Positions 1 to 7,737 of a stretch of DNA of 10,889 bases are shown in pieces. Location: the NCBI GenBank assembly GCA_035529735.1, contig DATKWE010000113.1:1-10889 (forward strand). Direction: 5' to 3'. A program made the position numbers and the translations under genes. The DNA comes from JAAXQD01 sp035529735. GTDB lineage: Bacteria; Desulfobacterota; Desulfobacteria; Desulfobacterales; UBA11574. The notes under the pieces were generated by a model. It was not told the origin of the DNA. It did no database searches and was given only the letters and a program-made list of their open reading frames with translations. Each line of letters opens with the position of its first letter. Position 1 is the first letter of the stretch.

Positions 1-9
1 GCTAAATTA

Positions 10-2319
10 TTACCACAAAATTTCAGTTGGAAAGTTCATCTCTTCAATAAAGCCATCGAAGAAATCGGCATGCCCTGACAGTTCGAGGTGCTCCAGATCT
101 GCTGCGATTTCAGCGGATCTTTCCCAGTAACGTTTTGATAGAAGAATCATGTTTGCGCCGGTTGACGCGGCATTGCCGAGGGGAATTATCTTTTCAGGAT
201 TTACCCTGGGAAGCAGGCCGATGCGCATGGCGCTTAGAGGATGGACATAGTTGCCCAAAGCACCGGCCAAATAGATAGCATCGATATCCTCAATGCCGGC
301 CCCCATTGTTTTTAAAAGAATTTTGATGCCGGCGGCAATAGCGGCTTTGGCGAGCTGCAACTCACGGATATCTTTCTGGGTCAGCATGATGGGTCTGCCC
401 TCAAGGCCTTCTTCGGCAGAAACAATAAGAAAATCATGGACTTCATGTTCCCGGGTTTGAATCACCCCTGCTGTCATTGAATTTCTTTTTTTGTGCTGAT
501 CGGGCGGACAGATCAGGCCTTCCGGATTTACAATACCATGGTGCAACAGCAGGGCAGCTATGTCTACCAGACCGCTGCCGCAGAGCCCTTTTGGTTTTAT
601 GTTCCCGATGACGTTGTAGAAAAGTTCGTTTTCTTCAAACCGGAAGCTTTCAATAGCGCCTGCTCGGGCGATCATTCCGTGGGAAATCCTCGCGCCTTCC
701 AGTGCCGGACCCGCTGCGGCACTGCAGGTAAGCATTCTGCTTTTATTTCCCAGAAAAATTTCGCTGTTGGTTCCTAAATCCAGACCCAGCACCAGCCTGT
801 CGTCCTGCTCGGCTGCACCGGATGAAAGAATGAAGCCAATTAGATCGCCGCCGATATATCCCGATTTGGCAGGCATCACGTAAAGCATGGCATCGGGGTG
901 CAATCTGAGGCCCACATCCCGGGCCATAAAGGTCATCCCTTCGGTGATTAAAGGCGTAAACGGGGCTTCGGCAATTCCGCTAGGGTCCAGACTCAGGATA
1001 AAATGCTGCATGGTGGTGTTGCCGGCAGCGACCGCAACCAGGATATCTTTCGGTTTTAGCCTAAAGGATTCAAGCAGGCGTTTGGTAATGAGGTTCAGAT
1101 CTCTTACCAAAAGTTTTTGCAAATGCACCAGACGTTTGGGGTGTCCTTTTATATATTGAATGCGGCTGATAACGTCGGCCCCGTATTTTCGTTGCGAATT
1201 AAATCTGGAAATTACCGCCACTTCCTGGCCTTCTATCAGGTTTACAAGTTTGCCCACCAATGTGCTGGTTCCCAGATCAAATATCAGACCGAATACGCCG
1301 CCCATACTATCTCGGGGCTGCCATTCCAGCAGGCAGTTGTTATGGATAATCGCCGCTCCGTCGAAATTGGTGTTTCTTAAGTTTTTATAAAGAGAAAACA
1401 GACAGCGATAGGTTGTCTTTAGGTCATGGAATTCAGGGCTTAACACATCTCTAATGCGCTGAAAGTCGGAAAGAGAGTTTTCAAGGCTTGGCTGCGGAAT
1501 GGTTGCCAGACGTCTTTCAATGAGGGGGGTAAGCTCCACAGAGGGCATATGTCCATGTTTCAGAATCTGAAAAAATTCCATCTCACCATTCAGTTCTTCG
1601 GTATAGATTGCAAGGTTTTTTCGAATTTTGGTGCGACATGCCAAACGAACCCCTTGCTCCAATTCGTCAGGATCTAAAAGCTCTATGGTTTCTTTTGAAG
1701 GCTTGCCAAGGGGGGTAATCACCCTGATTTTACACTTTCCGCACTTGCCGAGGCCGCCACAATCCCCTTCCAATTCTATTTCCGTATTTTGAAGCGCTTT
1801 GTATACGGTAGTATCCCGCTGGACTTTGATCCAGACATCATCCGGCAAAATATTCAGCCACACCTTTTTTGTTACCTTTTTAGGCAGCTTTCGTTTATTT
1901 AGTTCCTTTTGCATGAGGTTGAAAATTCTCTTGATAGTCAACGCCGCTTTTACTCGGGCCGTGAACTCGACCTCCTTTATCGGTTTGGTGATAAAATCGG
2001 TGACACCGGCTCTGAAACTTTTTTCAAGGGCTTTATCTGAATCTATGATTTTCCCTGTCATCATCAGGATTGGTGTATGGGCCGTGCTTTTATTCTCTCT
2101 CATCTTCTGTGATACTTCATAGCCCTTCATTCCCGGCAATCGAATGTCAAGCACCACAAGATCGGGAGGAGTCTTTTTCATCATCTCCAGAGCCTCTTCT
2201 CCTGAATCGGCAGTTTGAATATTTTTATAACCGTTCTTAGCGAGCATATTCTTGATCGATTTTTGAATGGCAGGATCATCATCTACGATAAGGATTTTCA
2301 TTCTCACCAAATTTTTCAT
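10..2319 (-). CDS. Receiver-domain fusion of a RACo/RamA-type reductive activator of corrinoid proteins (REC + 2Fe-2S + ASKHA), 769 aa
   Basis: Proteins of this family spend ATP to reduce inactive Co(II) corrinoid back to Co(I) in methyltransferase systems. Residues 7-125 form a response-regulator receiver domain with the canonical acidic pocket D13-D15, phospho-acceptor D58 (VVLDIRLPG), T88 and K112 (TKP). About 30 charged linker residues follow. Residues 152-240 form a plant-type 2Fe-2S domain with ligands C187, C193, C196 and C228. The rest is the RACo linker and ASKHA ATPase, seen in FDLGTST (347-353), AAGNTTMQHF (431-440), LGLDLGTNSE (511-520), AAAGPALEGA (534-543), GLCGSGLVD (578-586) and YLAGALGNYV (683-692). 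Ordinary RACo proteins are about 630 aa, and the extra length here is the receiver. An AGGAG lies 8 bases before the chosen ATG; an internal ATG at codon 7 has only a weak, close GGTGAG. The gene follows the corrinoid methyltransferase operon, which supplies its likely substrate. No histidine kinase is visible here. Confidence 0.93.
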   Translation of the reverse strand: MKNLVRMKILIVDDDPAIQKSIKNMLAKNGYKNIQTADSGEEALEMMKKTPPDLVVLDIRLPGMKGYEVSQKMRENKSTAHTPILMMTGKIIDSDKALEKSFRAGVTDFITKPIKEVEFTARVKAALTIKRIFNLMQKELNKRKLPKKVTKKVWLNILPDDVWIKVQRDTTVYKALQNTEIELEGDCGGLGKCGKCKIRVITPLGKPSKETIELLDPDELEQGVRLACRTKIRKNLAIYTEELNGEMEFFQILKHGHMPSVELTPLIERRLATIPQPSLENSLSDFQRIRDVLSPEFHDLKTTYRCLFSLYKNLRNTNFDGAAIIHNNCLLEWQPRDSMGGVFGLIFDLGTSTLVGKLVNLIEGQEVAVISRFNSQRKYGADVISRIQYIKGHPKRLVHLQKLLVRDLNLITKRLLESFRLKPKDILVAVAAGNTTMQHFILSLDPSGIAEAPFTPLITEGMTFMARDVGLRLHPDAMLYVMPAKSGYIGGDLIGFILSSGAAEQDDRLVLGLDLGTNSEIFLGNKSRMLTCSAAAGPALEGARISHGMIARAGAIESFRFEENELFYNVIGNIKPKGLCGSGLVDIAALLLHHGIVNPEGLICPPDQHKKRNSMTAGVIQTREHEVHDFLIVSAEEGLEGRPIMLTQKDIRELQLAKAAIAAGIKILLKTMGAGIEDIDAIYLAGALGNYVHPLSAMRIGLLPRVNPEKIIPLGNAASTGANMILLSKRYWERSAEIAADLEHLELSGHADFFDGFIEEMNFPTEILW

Positions 2320-2371
2320 AAAAGTTGCTCCTATCAGAGACTTTAAAAATTAGTTGGGGCCCATCCATAAA

Positions 2372-2400
2372 TTTATATTGGGCACAAATTAAGTTTCCAA
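2372..2400 (-). promoter_or_regulatory. Candidate sigma70-type promoter for the receiver-RACo gene
   Basis: On the minus strand TTGGAA (2400-2395) and TATAAA (2377-2372) are separated by exactly 17 bases. They match the consensus at 4 of 6 and 5 of 6 positions. The implied start of transcription is near 2365, giving a leader of about 45 bases before the ATG at 2319. Together with the 254-base gap after the DUF1638 gene, this suggests that the activator can be transcribed separately from the methyltransferase genes. Confidence 0.45.
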
Positions 2401-2440
2401 TGCAGAAATCAGCAATTTTTCGCAAGATCAAGGAAATCAA

Positions 2441-2486
2441 GGAATTACGCGGCGGCGCACATGGGGTACTCCGCACAAGTAATTCC
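2441..2486. repeat. REP-like hairpin in the DUF1638/activator gap
   Basis: Perfect 8-base arms GGAATTAC (2441-2448) and GTAATTCC (2479-2486) enclose a second nested pairing, GCGG (2449-2452) with CCGC (2471-2474), giving a bulged stem of about 12 bp. It is preceded by two exact tandem copies of ATCAAGGAA. No T-run follows on either strand, so it is not a classical intrinsic terminator. It could be a REP-type element or an mRNA hairpin that partly separates the operon from the activator gene. Confidence 0.5.
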
Positions 2487-2573
2487 GCAGATTGACCCCA
2501 GAAAAATAGGCGCTGCATTTCACGGGGCAGACGCAGATATTGCGGAAACGGGCCATTTTTGGATGGGAAATAG

Positions 2574-3161
2574 TTAGCGTCCCTCCGTACACAGTCTGAT
2601 CAGGCTTGCGGTTAACTCCGAATAATCGGCATCGATCACCATGGGTTTGAGATCCAAAAATCGTGATATATCGTTCATATTCGGAATAACAGTTTCCGGA
2701 TCGAGCGGCTGCCGAATGTAGGCCACCCGGGTATAATGCTGAAAGTAACTTTCCCGCATCAGAGGATCATCAAGCTCAAGCGGTTGGATGCAATATTCGG
2801 GAAAGTTTAAAATAAGGTCCTTTTCAATAAAATATGTCCCGGCCTCTTCATCGATAATAGCATGGAAACGTTTGCTGCCCAGCAAAATCTCATAACAGTG
2901 CTCACCCGGGACTCTGGGAATGCCCATTTCATAAAGATGGTCGTCCAAATCCGGATAACACCGCCCATACAAACACAGAATTTCGTCCCCTGCTTTTTGA
3001 GCCAGATGGATTTGGTGCAGTATTTCCTTTTTCAGCCTTTGGGGATGATTATGCAGATAAGGGGTAATATAGGTAATGGTAACATTTTGGTGAAAACGAT
3101 GCGGTTCAATTTGTCTGAGTGCATCACGAAAGACACCACATGCAATGATGCGAATAGACAT
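2574..3161 (-). CDS. DUF1638 family protein, 195 aa
   Basis: The family is recognised by the start MSIRIIACGVFRDAL, the YLHNHPQRLKKEI segment (35-47), the LYGRCYPD loop (64-71, where relatives usually carry a GxCG-type motif), EHCYEILLGS (87-96) and GTYFIEKDLI (108-117). The biochemical role of DUF1638 is not known to me; the family is often found near corrinoid methyltransferases and MttB homologues. Six cysteines are present (C8, C63, C68, C89, C124, C191), and C8, C68 and C89 lie in the conserved segments, so a metal or corrinoid-related role is conceivable but only inferred. No signal peptide or membrane segment is evident, so it is probably cytosolic. A GGGGA lies 7 bases before the ATG, and the start is 19 bases after the upstream MttB stop, so the two are almost certainly cotranscribed. 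Confidence 0.85.
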   Translation of the reverse strand: MSIRIIACGVFRDALRQIEPHRFHQNVTITYITPYLHNHPQRLKKEILHQIHLAQKAGDEILCLYGRCYPDLDDHLYEMGIPRVPGEHCYEILLGSKRFHAIIDEEAGTYFIEKDLILNFPEYCIQPLELDDPLMRESYFQHYTRVAYIRQPLDPETVIPNMNDISRFLDLKPMVIDADYSELTASLIRLCTEGR

Positions 3162-3180
3162 ATTGATTTCCCCGTTTGAG

Positions 3181-4587
3181 TTATGTATTTACAATTTCCG
3201 GGAATCTGCTTTTGATTTCCAGCAATTTTTCGAGACTCAATACAGGTTCGACTTTTTCGAGCCATGTTCGAGCCAGCTCACGGGCATTGATCAGCGGTGT
3301 GGGCTTGTCTTGCTCCTGCCAACGGTCGAAATTCATACGAATAGCAAGAGTGGGGTAAAAGAACTGTCTGAACATATGCTTAACCGTGTGCTCTTCCGTA
3401 ATGTAGTTGCCTCCGGGCCCCACGTTTTCGATGATGTCAACGGCGAGCGTTTCTTTGTCTACGTCAACGCCGCGGATCAATCGGTGGACCATCCCCAGGA
3501 TCTCATTGTCAATGATGAATTGTTCGTAAGAGATCGAGTTGCCGGAATCCAGGATTCCGGCGGCCAGATGAACATAATCGGCCCCGGCCATTGCGACCAG
3601 CAAATAAGAAACGCCTTTTTCAAAACCTGATTGAATATCGGGGATTTTGGCATCCGTCACTCCTGCGGATGCATAAATCGGCAGGTTGTACCGTTTTGCC
3701 AAATGGACGGCGCAGGCATTCAACATGGCGGTTTCAACCGAGCCCATGGTAAGATCCATGGTACGCAGGTCCATAGCGGTTGGAACGGCGCCGTACAGCA
3801 CCCGGGCGCCGGGGCTAAATACTTGAGCAATTGCAACACCTGCCAAGGCCTCCGCATGCAATTGGGCAAGGGTGCCCGCCAGGGTCGCCGGAGAAGTAGC
3901 GCCTGCAATGGGCGCTGGGGCACAGGTGGTCGGAATGCCGTTTAAGGAACAAAACTCTAGTATTTTAAGTGTGTTGGCATCTAAGGTCAGCGGGCTTATG
4001 GGATTGGTGATTACGGAAACAAAGGGGCGTTCTTTTAGCTGTTTTTCCCCGCCTGCCATGAAACTGGCCAGTTGCCACAATTGCCGAACACCCTCAATCG
4101 TATCACACCCGCCCATGACATGCTTGGTGGTATTGCTGAAGGCATGAAAAAAATCATTCAGATGATAGAACTCGGGGTTCAGATCGTGGGCCTGACAGGC
4201 AATAATATAAAATCGGATGTTGTCGAGACGATCGACAAGATGTGCGGTGTTGATCACGTCTTTTAGGATGGTCGGGCGGTAACCCCCGGTGCCCATATCC
4301 AGAATCTGAAACACACGGCCGCCATTTCCAAAATAAACATTGCCCGATCCAAGGTGCAGATCATTTTTACCGTCGCGGGAGTAGAGGGTGAATTGCTTCG
4401 GGGCCTTTGCAATCACTTTGTCAAGCCACCTTCCGGAAAAACAGGCCCGATCAGCCTTGACATCGACTCTGGCTCCGGCAATCTTGAGCATCTTTAGGGT
4501 TTGGCGGTCGAGTATCTTAACGCCCACGCGTTTTAGTATTCTGCGTCCGGCCCGGTCGATTTTGTCGATTTCAGCGATAGTAAGCAA
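3181..4587 (-). CDS. MttB-superfamily (non-pyrrolysine) methyltransferase, second paralogue, 468 aa
   Basis: This is predicted to demethylate a methylated amine, probably a quaternary amine, and pass the methyl group to the corrinoid protein encoded upstream. It is a TIM-barrel protein typed by APAPIAGATSPATLAGTLA (223-241), AGVTDAKIPDIQSGFEKG (308-325) and GILDSGNSISYEQ (344-356). The frame is open throughout with no amber codon, unlike archaeal MttB, where pyrrolysine sits at residue 334. It differs clearly from its neighbour (483 aa) in the substrate-barrel segments, so a different substrate is likely. The start is TTG at 4587, supported by an AGAGG 10 bases upstream and by alignment of its first helix (AEIDKIDRAGRRIL) with that of the neighbour; an in-frame TAA lies just upstream. 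The gap to the preceding stop is 17 bases. The actual substrate cannot be read from the sequence. Confidence 0.92.
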   Translation of the reverse strand: MLTIAEIDKIDRAGRRILKRVGVKILDRQTLKMLKIAGARVDVKADRACFSGRWLDKVIAKAPKQFTLYSRDGKNDLHLGSGNVYFGNGGRVFQILDMGTGGYRPTILKDVINTAHLVDRLDNIRFYIIACQAHDLNPEFYHLNDFFHAFSNTTKHVMGGCDTIEGVRQLWQLASFMAGGEKQLKERPFVSVITNPISPLTLDANTLKILEFCSLNGIPTTCAPAPIAGATSPATLAGTLAQLHAEALAGVAIAQVFSPGARVLYGAVPTAMDLRTMDLTMGSVETAMLNACAVHLAKRYNLPIYASAGVTDAKIPDIQSGFEKGVSYLLVAMAGADYVHLAAGILDSGNSISYEQFIIDNEILGMVHRLIRGVDVDKETLAVDIIENVGPGGNYITEEHTVKHMFRQFFYPTLAIRMNFDRWQEQDKPTPLINARELARTWLEKVEPVLSLEKLLEIKSRFPEIVNT

Positions 4588-4604
4588 TTTAAAACAGCCT
4601 CTAA

Positions 4605-6056
4605 TTATAAAGCGTTTAAAAAATCGTCGATTTCTTTTAGTACGCCGTCATCTTTGGGCGTTACCCGATGTTCGTCAAGAATCCGTTTGGCCGCTTCATT
4701 ACTGCGCGTGTAAAGATCCTTTGACCCTTCGTCTTCCCAGGTATCGTAGCGGCTGCGGTCCAGAAGCTTGGGAAGAAAAAGCGCCTGCTCAAAGTTCTCA
4801 AATGTGTGGTCATCCATTAAAAAGAATGCCTGGGGGCCTGCATTTTTAACCCTTTCCAGTGCGTCCAAAGCCAAGGTGGATTCATTGATCGGAATACCGT
4901 GGGTGAAAAAACGCGCCATGGCAACCAATTCATTGGCCATAACAACCATTTCAAGGGAGGACGTGCTGCCATACTCGAGATATCCGTTATCATGGATAAG
5001 ATTGCACCGGGAGAGCATGGCGGTAATAATTGAAAACATGGCTTCGGCGCCGGCCTGGGCATCCACCACTTTGGAATCCGATGCCCCTGCAAAGGACCAA
5101 ATGGGGAGACCGTATATTTCGTCACGCATATCCGCTAAAGCCGCCTGGGTCAGGCTCCATTCAGGGCAACCGTAGGATACAACGGCGGACTTCATGTCAA
5201 GTGCGCTGACGTTGGGGCCGAATAGAAACGGTGACCCCTTGCCGGCAAGCTGATGTACAATCAGTCCCGCCAGGTTTTCAGCGATTCCCATGGCCATCGC
5301 TCCTGCAAGGGTTACCGGTGCCCCGCCGCCGGCATTTGAACCCGAGGGCAGGCAAATGGGGATCCCTTTTCGGGCGCAAAAAAGAAGCCTGTCCATGACA
5401 TGTGCGGGAAAGCGCAGCGGACTGATGGCTTCCGAATAATTCAAAAGAAACGGTTTTTGGCGCAGCCGGTCTTCACCGCCGGCGACCATGCAGGCAATTT
5501 CGTGAATTTTGGCGATGTCCTCGCCGCGGTCGGCGATAAACACGATCGGCTTGTTGGTATTTTTAACCATTTCAGCAAACGCGTAAACATAAATATAATC
5601 GATGTTGGAAACATCCTCGGGGTTTCCCATGGACATGGCAAAGGAAATGTTTTCGAGACCGTCCACGAGCTTTGCAAAGTTGCCGGTATCTGCAAGGACA
5701 CATCTGCGCCGCTCTCCGGTTTCCAGATCAAGGGTGAAGGTGGTATCGGAACCGGTGCCGTAGAACGAATTTTCATCTACCAGGGGCATGGTTTTATGAC
5801 CGTGCTGATCATAAAGGGCAATCTGGCGCGGTGCGGATCGGATGGCTTCTTCGGCCAGATAGGCGGGCAATCGTATCCAGTCTTTATCAAACACGCTGCC
5901 GCCGGCGGCTTCAAGCATTTCAAGGCACTCGGCATGTTCCATCTTTATGCCGATTTTTTCAAGAATTTCAAGGGCCGCTGTGTGAATCGCCAGCGCCTGC
6001 CGACGGTTAAGAACTTTTAGCCTTGGTTGAAATGTGGGGATAGGACCGGGTTCCAT
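4605..6056 (-). CDS. MttB-superfamily (non-pyrrolysine) methyltransferase, first paralogue, 483 aa
   Basis: Predicted corrinoid-dependent methyltransferase of the MtgB/MttB superfamily, taking a methyl group from a quaternary amine such as glycine betaine. Evidence is full family length and the motifs FYGTGSDTTFTLDLETG (98-114), NAGGGAPVTLAGAMA (241-255), FAGASDSKVVDAQAGAEA (322-339) and YLEYGSTSSLE (359-369). The frame runs through the region homologous to the pyrrolysine site without an amber codon, which places it in the non-Pyl branch. A strong AAGGAG lies 5 bases before the ATG. It is the first of two adjacent MttB genes and follows the corrinoid gene after an unusually long 170-base gap that holds an inverted repeat. 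The substrate is not decided by sequence; glycine betaine, proline betaine, carnitine and related compounds are the known options of this branch. Confidence 0.93.
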   Translation of the reverse strand: MEPGPIPTFQPRLKVLNRRQALAIHTAALEILEKIGIKMEHAECLEMLEAAGGSVFDKDWIRLPAYLAEEAIRSAPRQIALYDQHGHKTMPLVDENSFYGTGSDTTFTLDLETGERRRCVLADTGNFAKLVDGLENISFAMSMGNPEDVSNIDYIYVYAFAEMVKNTNKPIVFIADRGEDIAKIHEIACMVAGGEDRLRQKPFLLNYSEAISPLRFPAHVMDRLLFCARKGIPICLPSGSNAGGGAPVTLAGAMAMGIAENLAGLIVHQLAGKGSPFLFGPNVSALDMKSAVVSYGCPEWSLTQAALADMRDEIYGLPIWSFAGASDSKVVDAQAGAEAMFSIITAMLSRCNLIHDNGYLEYGSTSSLEMVVMANELVAMARFFTHGIPINESTLALDALERVKNAGPQAFFLMDDHTFENFEQALFLPKLLDRSRYDTWEDEGSKDLYTRSNEAAKRILDEHRVTPKDDGVLKEIDDFLNAL

Positions 6057-6084
6057 GGTATCTCCTTCCTAAACGGATCGGTTT

Positions 6085-6208
6085 CAGGTTCACAGGTCAA
6101 AAGTTCAGGATTGTTTTTTCGTTTACCTTTACTAACTATCCCCGAACCTTTGGCCATGGTCGCCTACAGTGCCGCCAAGGGCGGGAAAACCTTTGAACCC
6201 TGAACCTG
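6085..6208. repeat. Inverted repeat inside the operon, between corrinoid-protein and first MttB genes
   Basis: Arms 6085-6105 and 6188-6208 are inverted copies matching at 17 of 21 positions, built from CAGGTTCA-type units; a further GAACCTTTGG lies at 6134-6143. The inner part also folds (TTGGC near 6140 with GCCAA near 6175). No credible reading frame fills the 170-base gap. It may be a dispersed repeat insertion, or a transcribed hairpin that sets relative expression or mRNA stability of the corrinoid and MttB parts. Confidence 0.5.
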
Positions 6209-6226
6209 TGAACGGTTACAATCATC

Positions 6227-6862
6227 TCAAGATATATTGAGAAGTTTTTTGGCTTCAAGGACCGCTGAGCCGGCATCCGGTGCGTAAGAATCGGCCCCGA
6301 TATCCTCGGCATACTTTCTTGTAACCGGTGCACCGCCGACGATGACTTTCACGGTGTCCCTCAGGCCGGAATCAACTAACGCCTTGATCGTTTTAGTCAT
6401 GGAAGGCATGGTGGTGGAGAGCAGTGCCGACATGCCCAGAACATCGGCCTTGGCTTCTTTGATTTTATCAACAAAGACTTCCGGTGCGACATCGACTCCA
6501 AGATCAATGGTACTGAAACCGGCACCTTCCAGCATCATCCTCACAAGGTTTTTGCCGATGTCGTGTAAATCGCCTTTGACCGTTCCGATAACGATTTTAC
6601 CTTTGGTTTTCATGGCGTTTCCCTGAAAATGCGGTTTTAACGCCTCGACACATTCCTGCATGGTTTTGGCGGAGCGCAGCATTTGGGGAACAAACATGGC
6701 ACCTTTGGAAAATTTGTCGCCCACAACATTCATGGCTTCTATAAGCCCCTGATCAAGAATGTCCTGGGCATTTTCGCCGGCATCAACAGCTTTAAGGGTT
6801 TCTTCGGTTGCCGTTTTGATATCTCCTTTGATAACCGCGTCCAACAGTGTTTGATAGCTCAT
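6227..6862 (-). CDS. Corrinoid (cobalamin-binding) methyl carrier protein, MtgC/MtbC/MttC-like, 211 aa
   Basis: This small cytosolic protein binds a corrinoid, accepts the methyl group from the MttB enzymes as methyl-Co(III) and gives it to the tetrahydrofolate methyltransferase. Residues 1-85 are the helical cap domain (MSYQTLLDAVIKGD, DKFSKGAMFVPQML). Residues 88-211 are the Rossmann-like B12 domain with the base-off signature GDLHDIGKNLV (97-107), where H100 is the lower cobalt ligand, followed by MSALLST (144-150) and VGGAPV (175-180). The length is typical of the family. A GGGGAG lies 7 bases before the ATG, and the gap to the upstream methyltransferase gene is 44 bases. It is the only corrinoid protein visible here, so it probably serves both MttB enzymes and is the expected substrate of the RACo-type activator. 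Confidence 0.95.
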   Translation of the reverse strand: MSYQTLLDAVIKGDIKTATEETLKAVDAGENAQDILDQGLIEAMNVVGDKFSKGAMFVPQMLRSAKTMQECVEALKPHFQGNAMKTKGKIVIGTVKGDLHDIGKNLVRMMLEGAGFSTIDLGVDVAPEVFVDKIKEAKADVLGMSALLSTTMPSMTKTIKALVDSGLRDTVKVIVGGAPVTRKYAEDIGADSYAPDAGSAVLEAKKLLNIS

Positions 6863-6906
6863 CGGTTTTCTCCCCTTTAATTTTTGTTTTTCCCCCAGTT
6901 ATTACT

Positions 6907-7707
6907 TTAATCTTTATTAATTATGCCGCTTTGATAGGCGTCGATAAAGTCGCCGCAGTATTCATCTTTGCCAAGGATCATCCGGGTGGAAAGAAGGGTA
7001 GCCATGAGACGTTTATCCGTAGGGTCAAGAATGGCGGCCGAGAGTCCGCGGGCTGTCGCCAGTGCCAGAAAGTTGCGATTCACAAGTTTGCGAAGCGGCA
7101 AGCCATAAGAAATATTGGAAAGTCCGCAGATGGTGTGTACTCCGGGAAACGTTTCCATAATCCGTTGAATGGCCTCAAGCACGGCGTTTCCCATATTCAC
7201 GTCGACCGATACGGGTTGCACCAAGGGATCAACATAGATGTCTTCCAGGGCAACACCGGCGTTGGTGAGTTTTTCAATAAGCTCCGCAGCCACGGCGACC
7301 CTCTCGTCTGTTGTTGTCGGCATGGAGGTCTGGGCCATACATAAGGCCACAACTTTACACGGCTGTGAGGTAAGCACCGGCAAAAGGCCTTGGAAACGAT
7401 CTTCTTCCAGCGAAATCGAATTGATCATCGGCTCGCCCCGGTGGTGTTTGATTGCTTCAGACAGCGCCTCGGGGCTGGGGCTGTCCAGACACAGGGGCAG
7501 ATCAACGGCATCTTGAACCGTCTTTACCAGCCAGCATAGATATTCGGTTTCCCGATCTACAAACGTTCCGGCGTTTACATCAATGAAATCAGCACCGGCA
7601 TCTGCCTGGTTTTTTGCTGCTTGAACGATAAATTCAGCATCTTGTTTTTCAACCGCTTCGGCAATGCGCCTTCGACTGGTGTTGATATTTTCTCCGACGA
7701 TAAGCAT
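6907..7707 (-). CDS. Methyl-corrinoid:tetrahydrofolate methyltransferase (MtgA/AcsE/MtrH-like, pterin-binding fold), 266 aa
   Basis: Predicted to transfer the methyl group from the methylated corrinoid protein to tetrahydrofolate, feeding the Wood-Ljungdahl methyl branch, either for oxidation to CO2 or for acetyl-CoA synthesis. Evidence is the pterin-binding TIM barrel: VGENINT (4-10), DAGADFIDVNAG (36-47), LDSPSPEAL (74-82), INSIS (95-99), IYVDPLVQPVS (157-167) and ICGLSNISYGLP (193-204). The N and D residues in these strands are the usual pterin contacts. The length of about 265 aa fits AcsE and MtgA; it lacks the homocysteine and B12 domains of MetH. It is the first gene of the operon, with a GAGGGG 6 bases before the ATG. 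The link to a quaternary-amine system rather than acetogenic AcsE rests on its two MttB neighbours and the absence of corrinoid iron-sulfur protein genes here. Confidence 0.92.
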   Translation of the reverse strand: MLIVGENINTSRRRIAEAVEKQDAEFIVQAAKNQADAGADFIDVNAGTFVDRETEYLCWLVKTVQDAVDLPLCLDSPSPEALSEAIKHHRGEPMINSISLEEDRFQGLLPVLTSQPCKVVALCMAQTSMPTTTDERVAVAAELIEKLTNAGVALEDIYVDPLVQPVSVDVNMGNAVLEAIQRIMETFPGVHTICGLSNISYGLPLRKLVNRNFLALATARGLSAAILDPTDKRLMATLLSTRMILGKDEYCGDFIDAYQSGIINKD

Positions 7708-7724
7708 GTTTAACCCCTCTTTCT

Positions 7725-7737
7725 ATAGTTAAACTAT
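7725..7737. promoter_or_regulatory. 13-bp palindrome overlapping the operon -10: possible operator
   Basis: ATAGTT and AACTAT are exact inverted copies separated by one base. The palindrome coincides with the candidate -10 and ends 18 bases before the first start codon. It lies where a repressor could block transcription of the methylotrophy operon. In AT-rich DNA such a palindrome can also arise by chance. Confidence 0.35.

Noticed and set aside
2279..2518. 79-codon minus-strand frame overlapping the start of the activator gene
   Set aside because: No recognisable protein or ribosome binding site; it runs through the hairpin and the promoter candidate and overlaps the real gene in another frame.
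3145..6020. Long plus-strand frames opposite the MttB genes (for example 5400-6020 and 3145-3630)
   Set aside because: They are antisense shadows of strongly supported MttB and DUF1638 genes and show no domain of their own.
3181..6056. Pyrrolysine (amber read-through) in the MttB genes
   Set aside because: Both frames are continuous at full family length with no in-frame TAG, so they belong to the non-Pyl branch.
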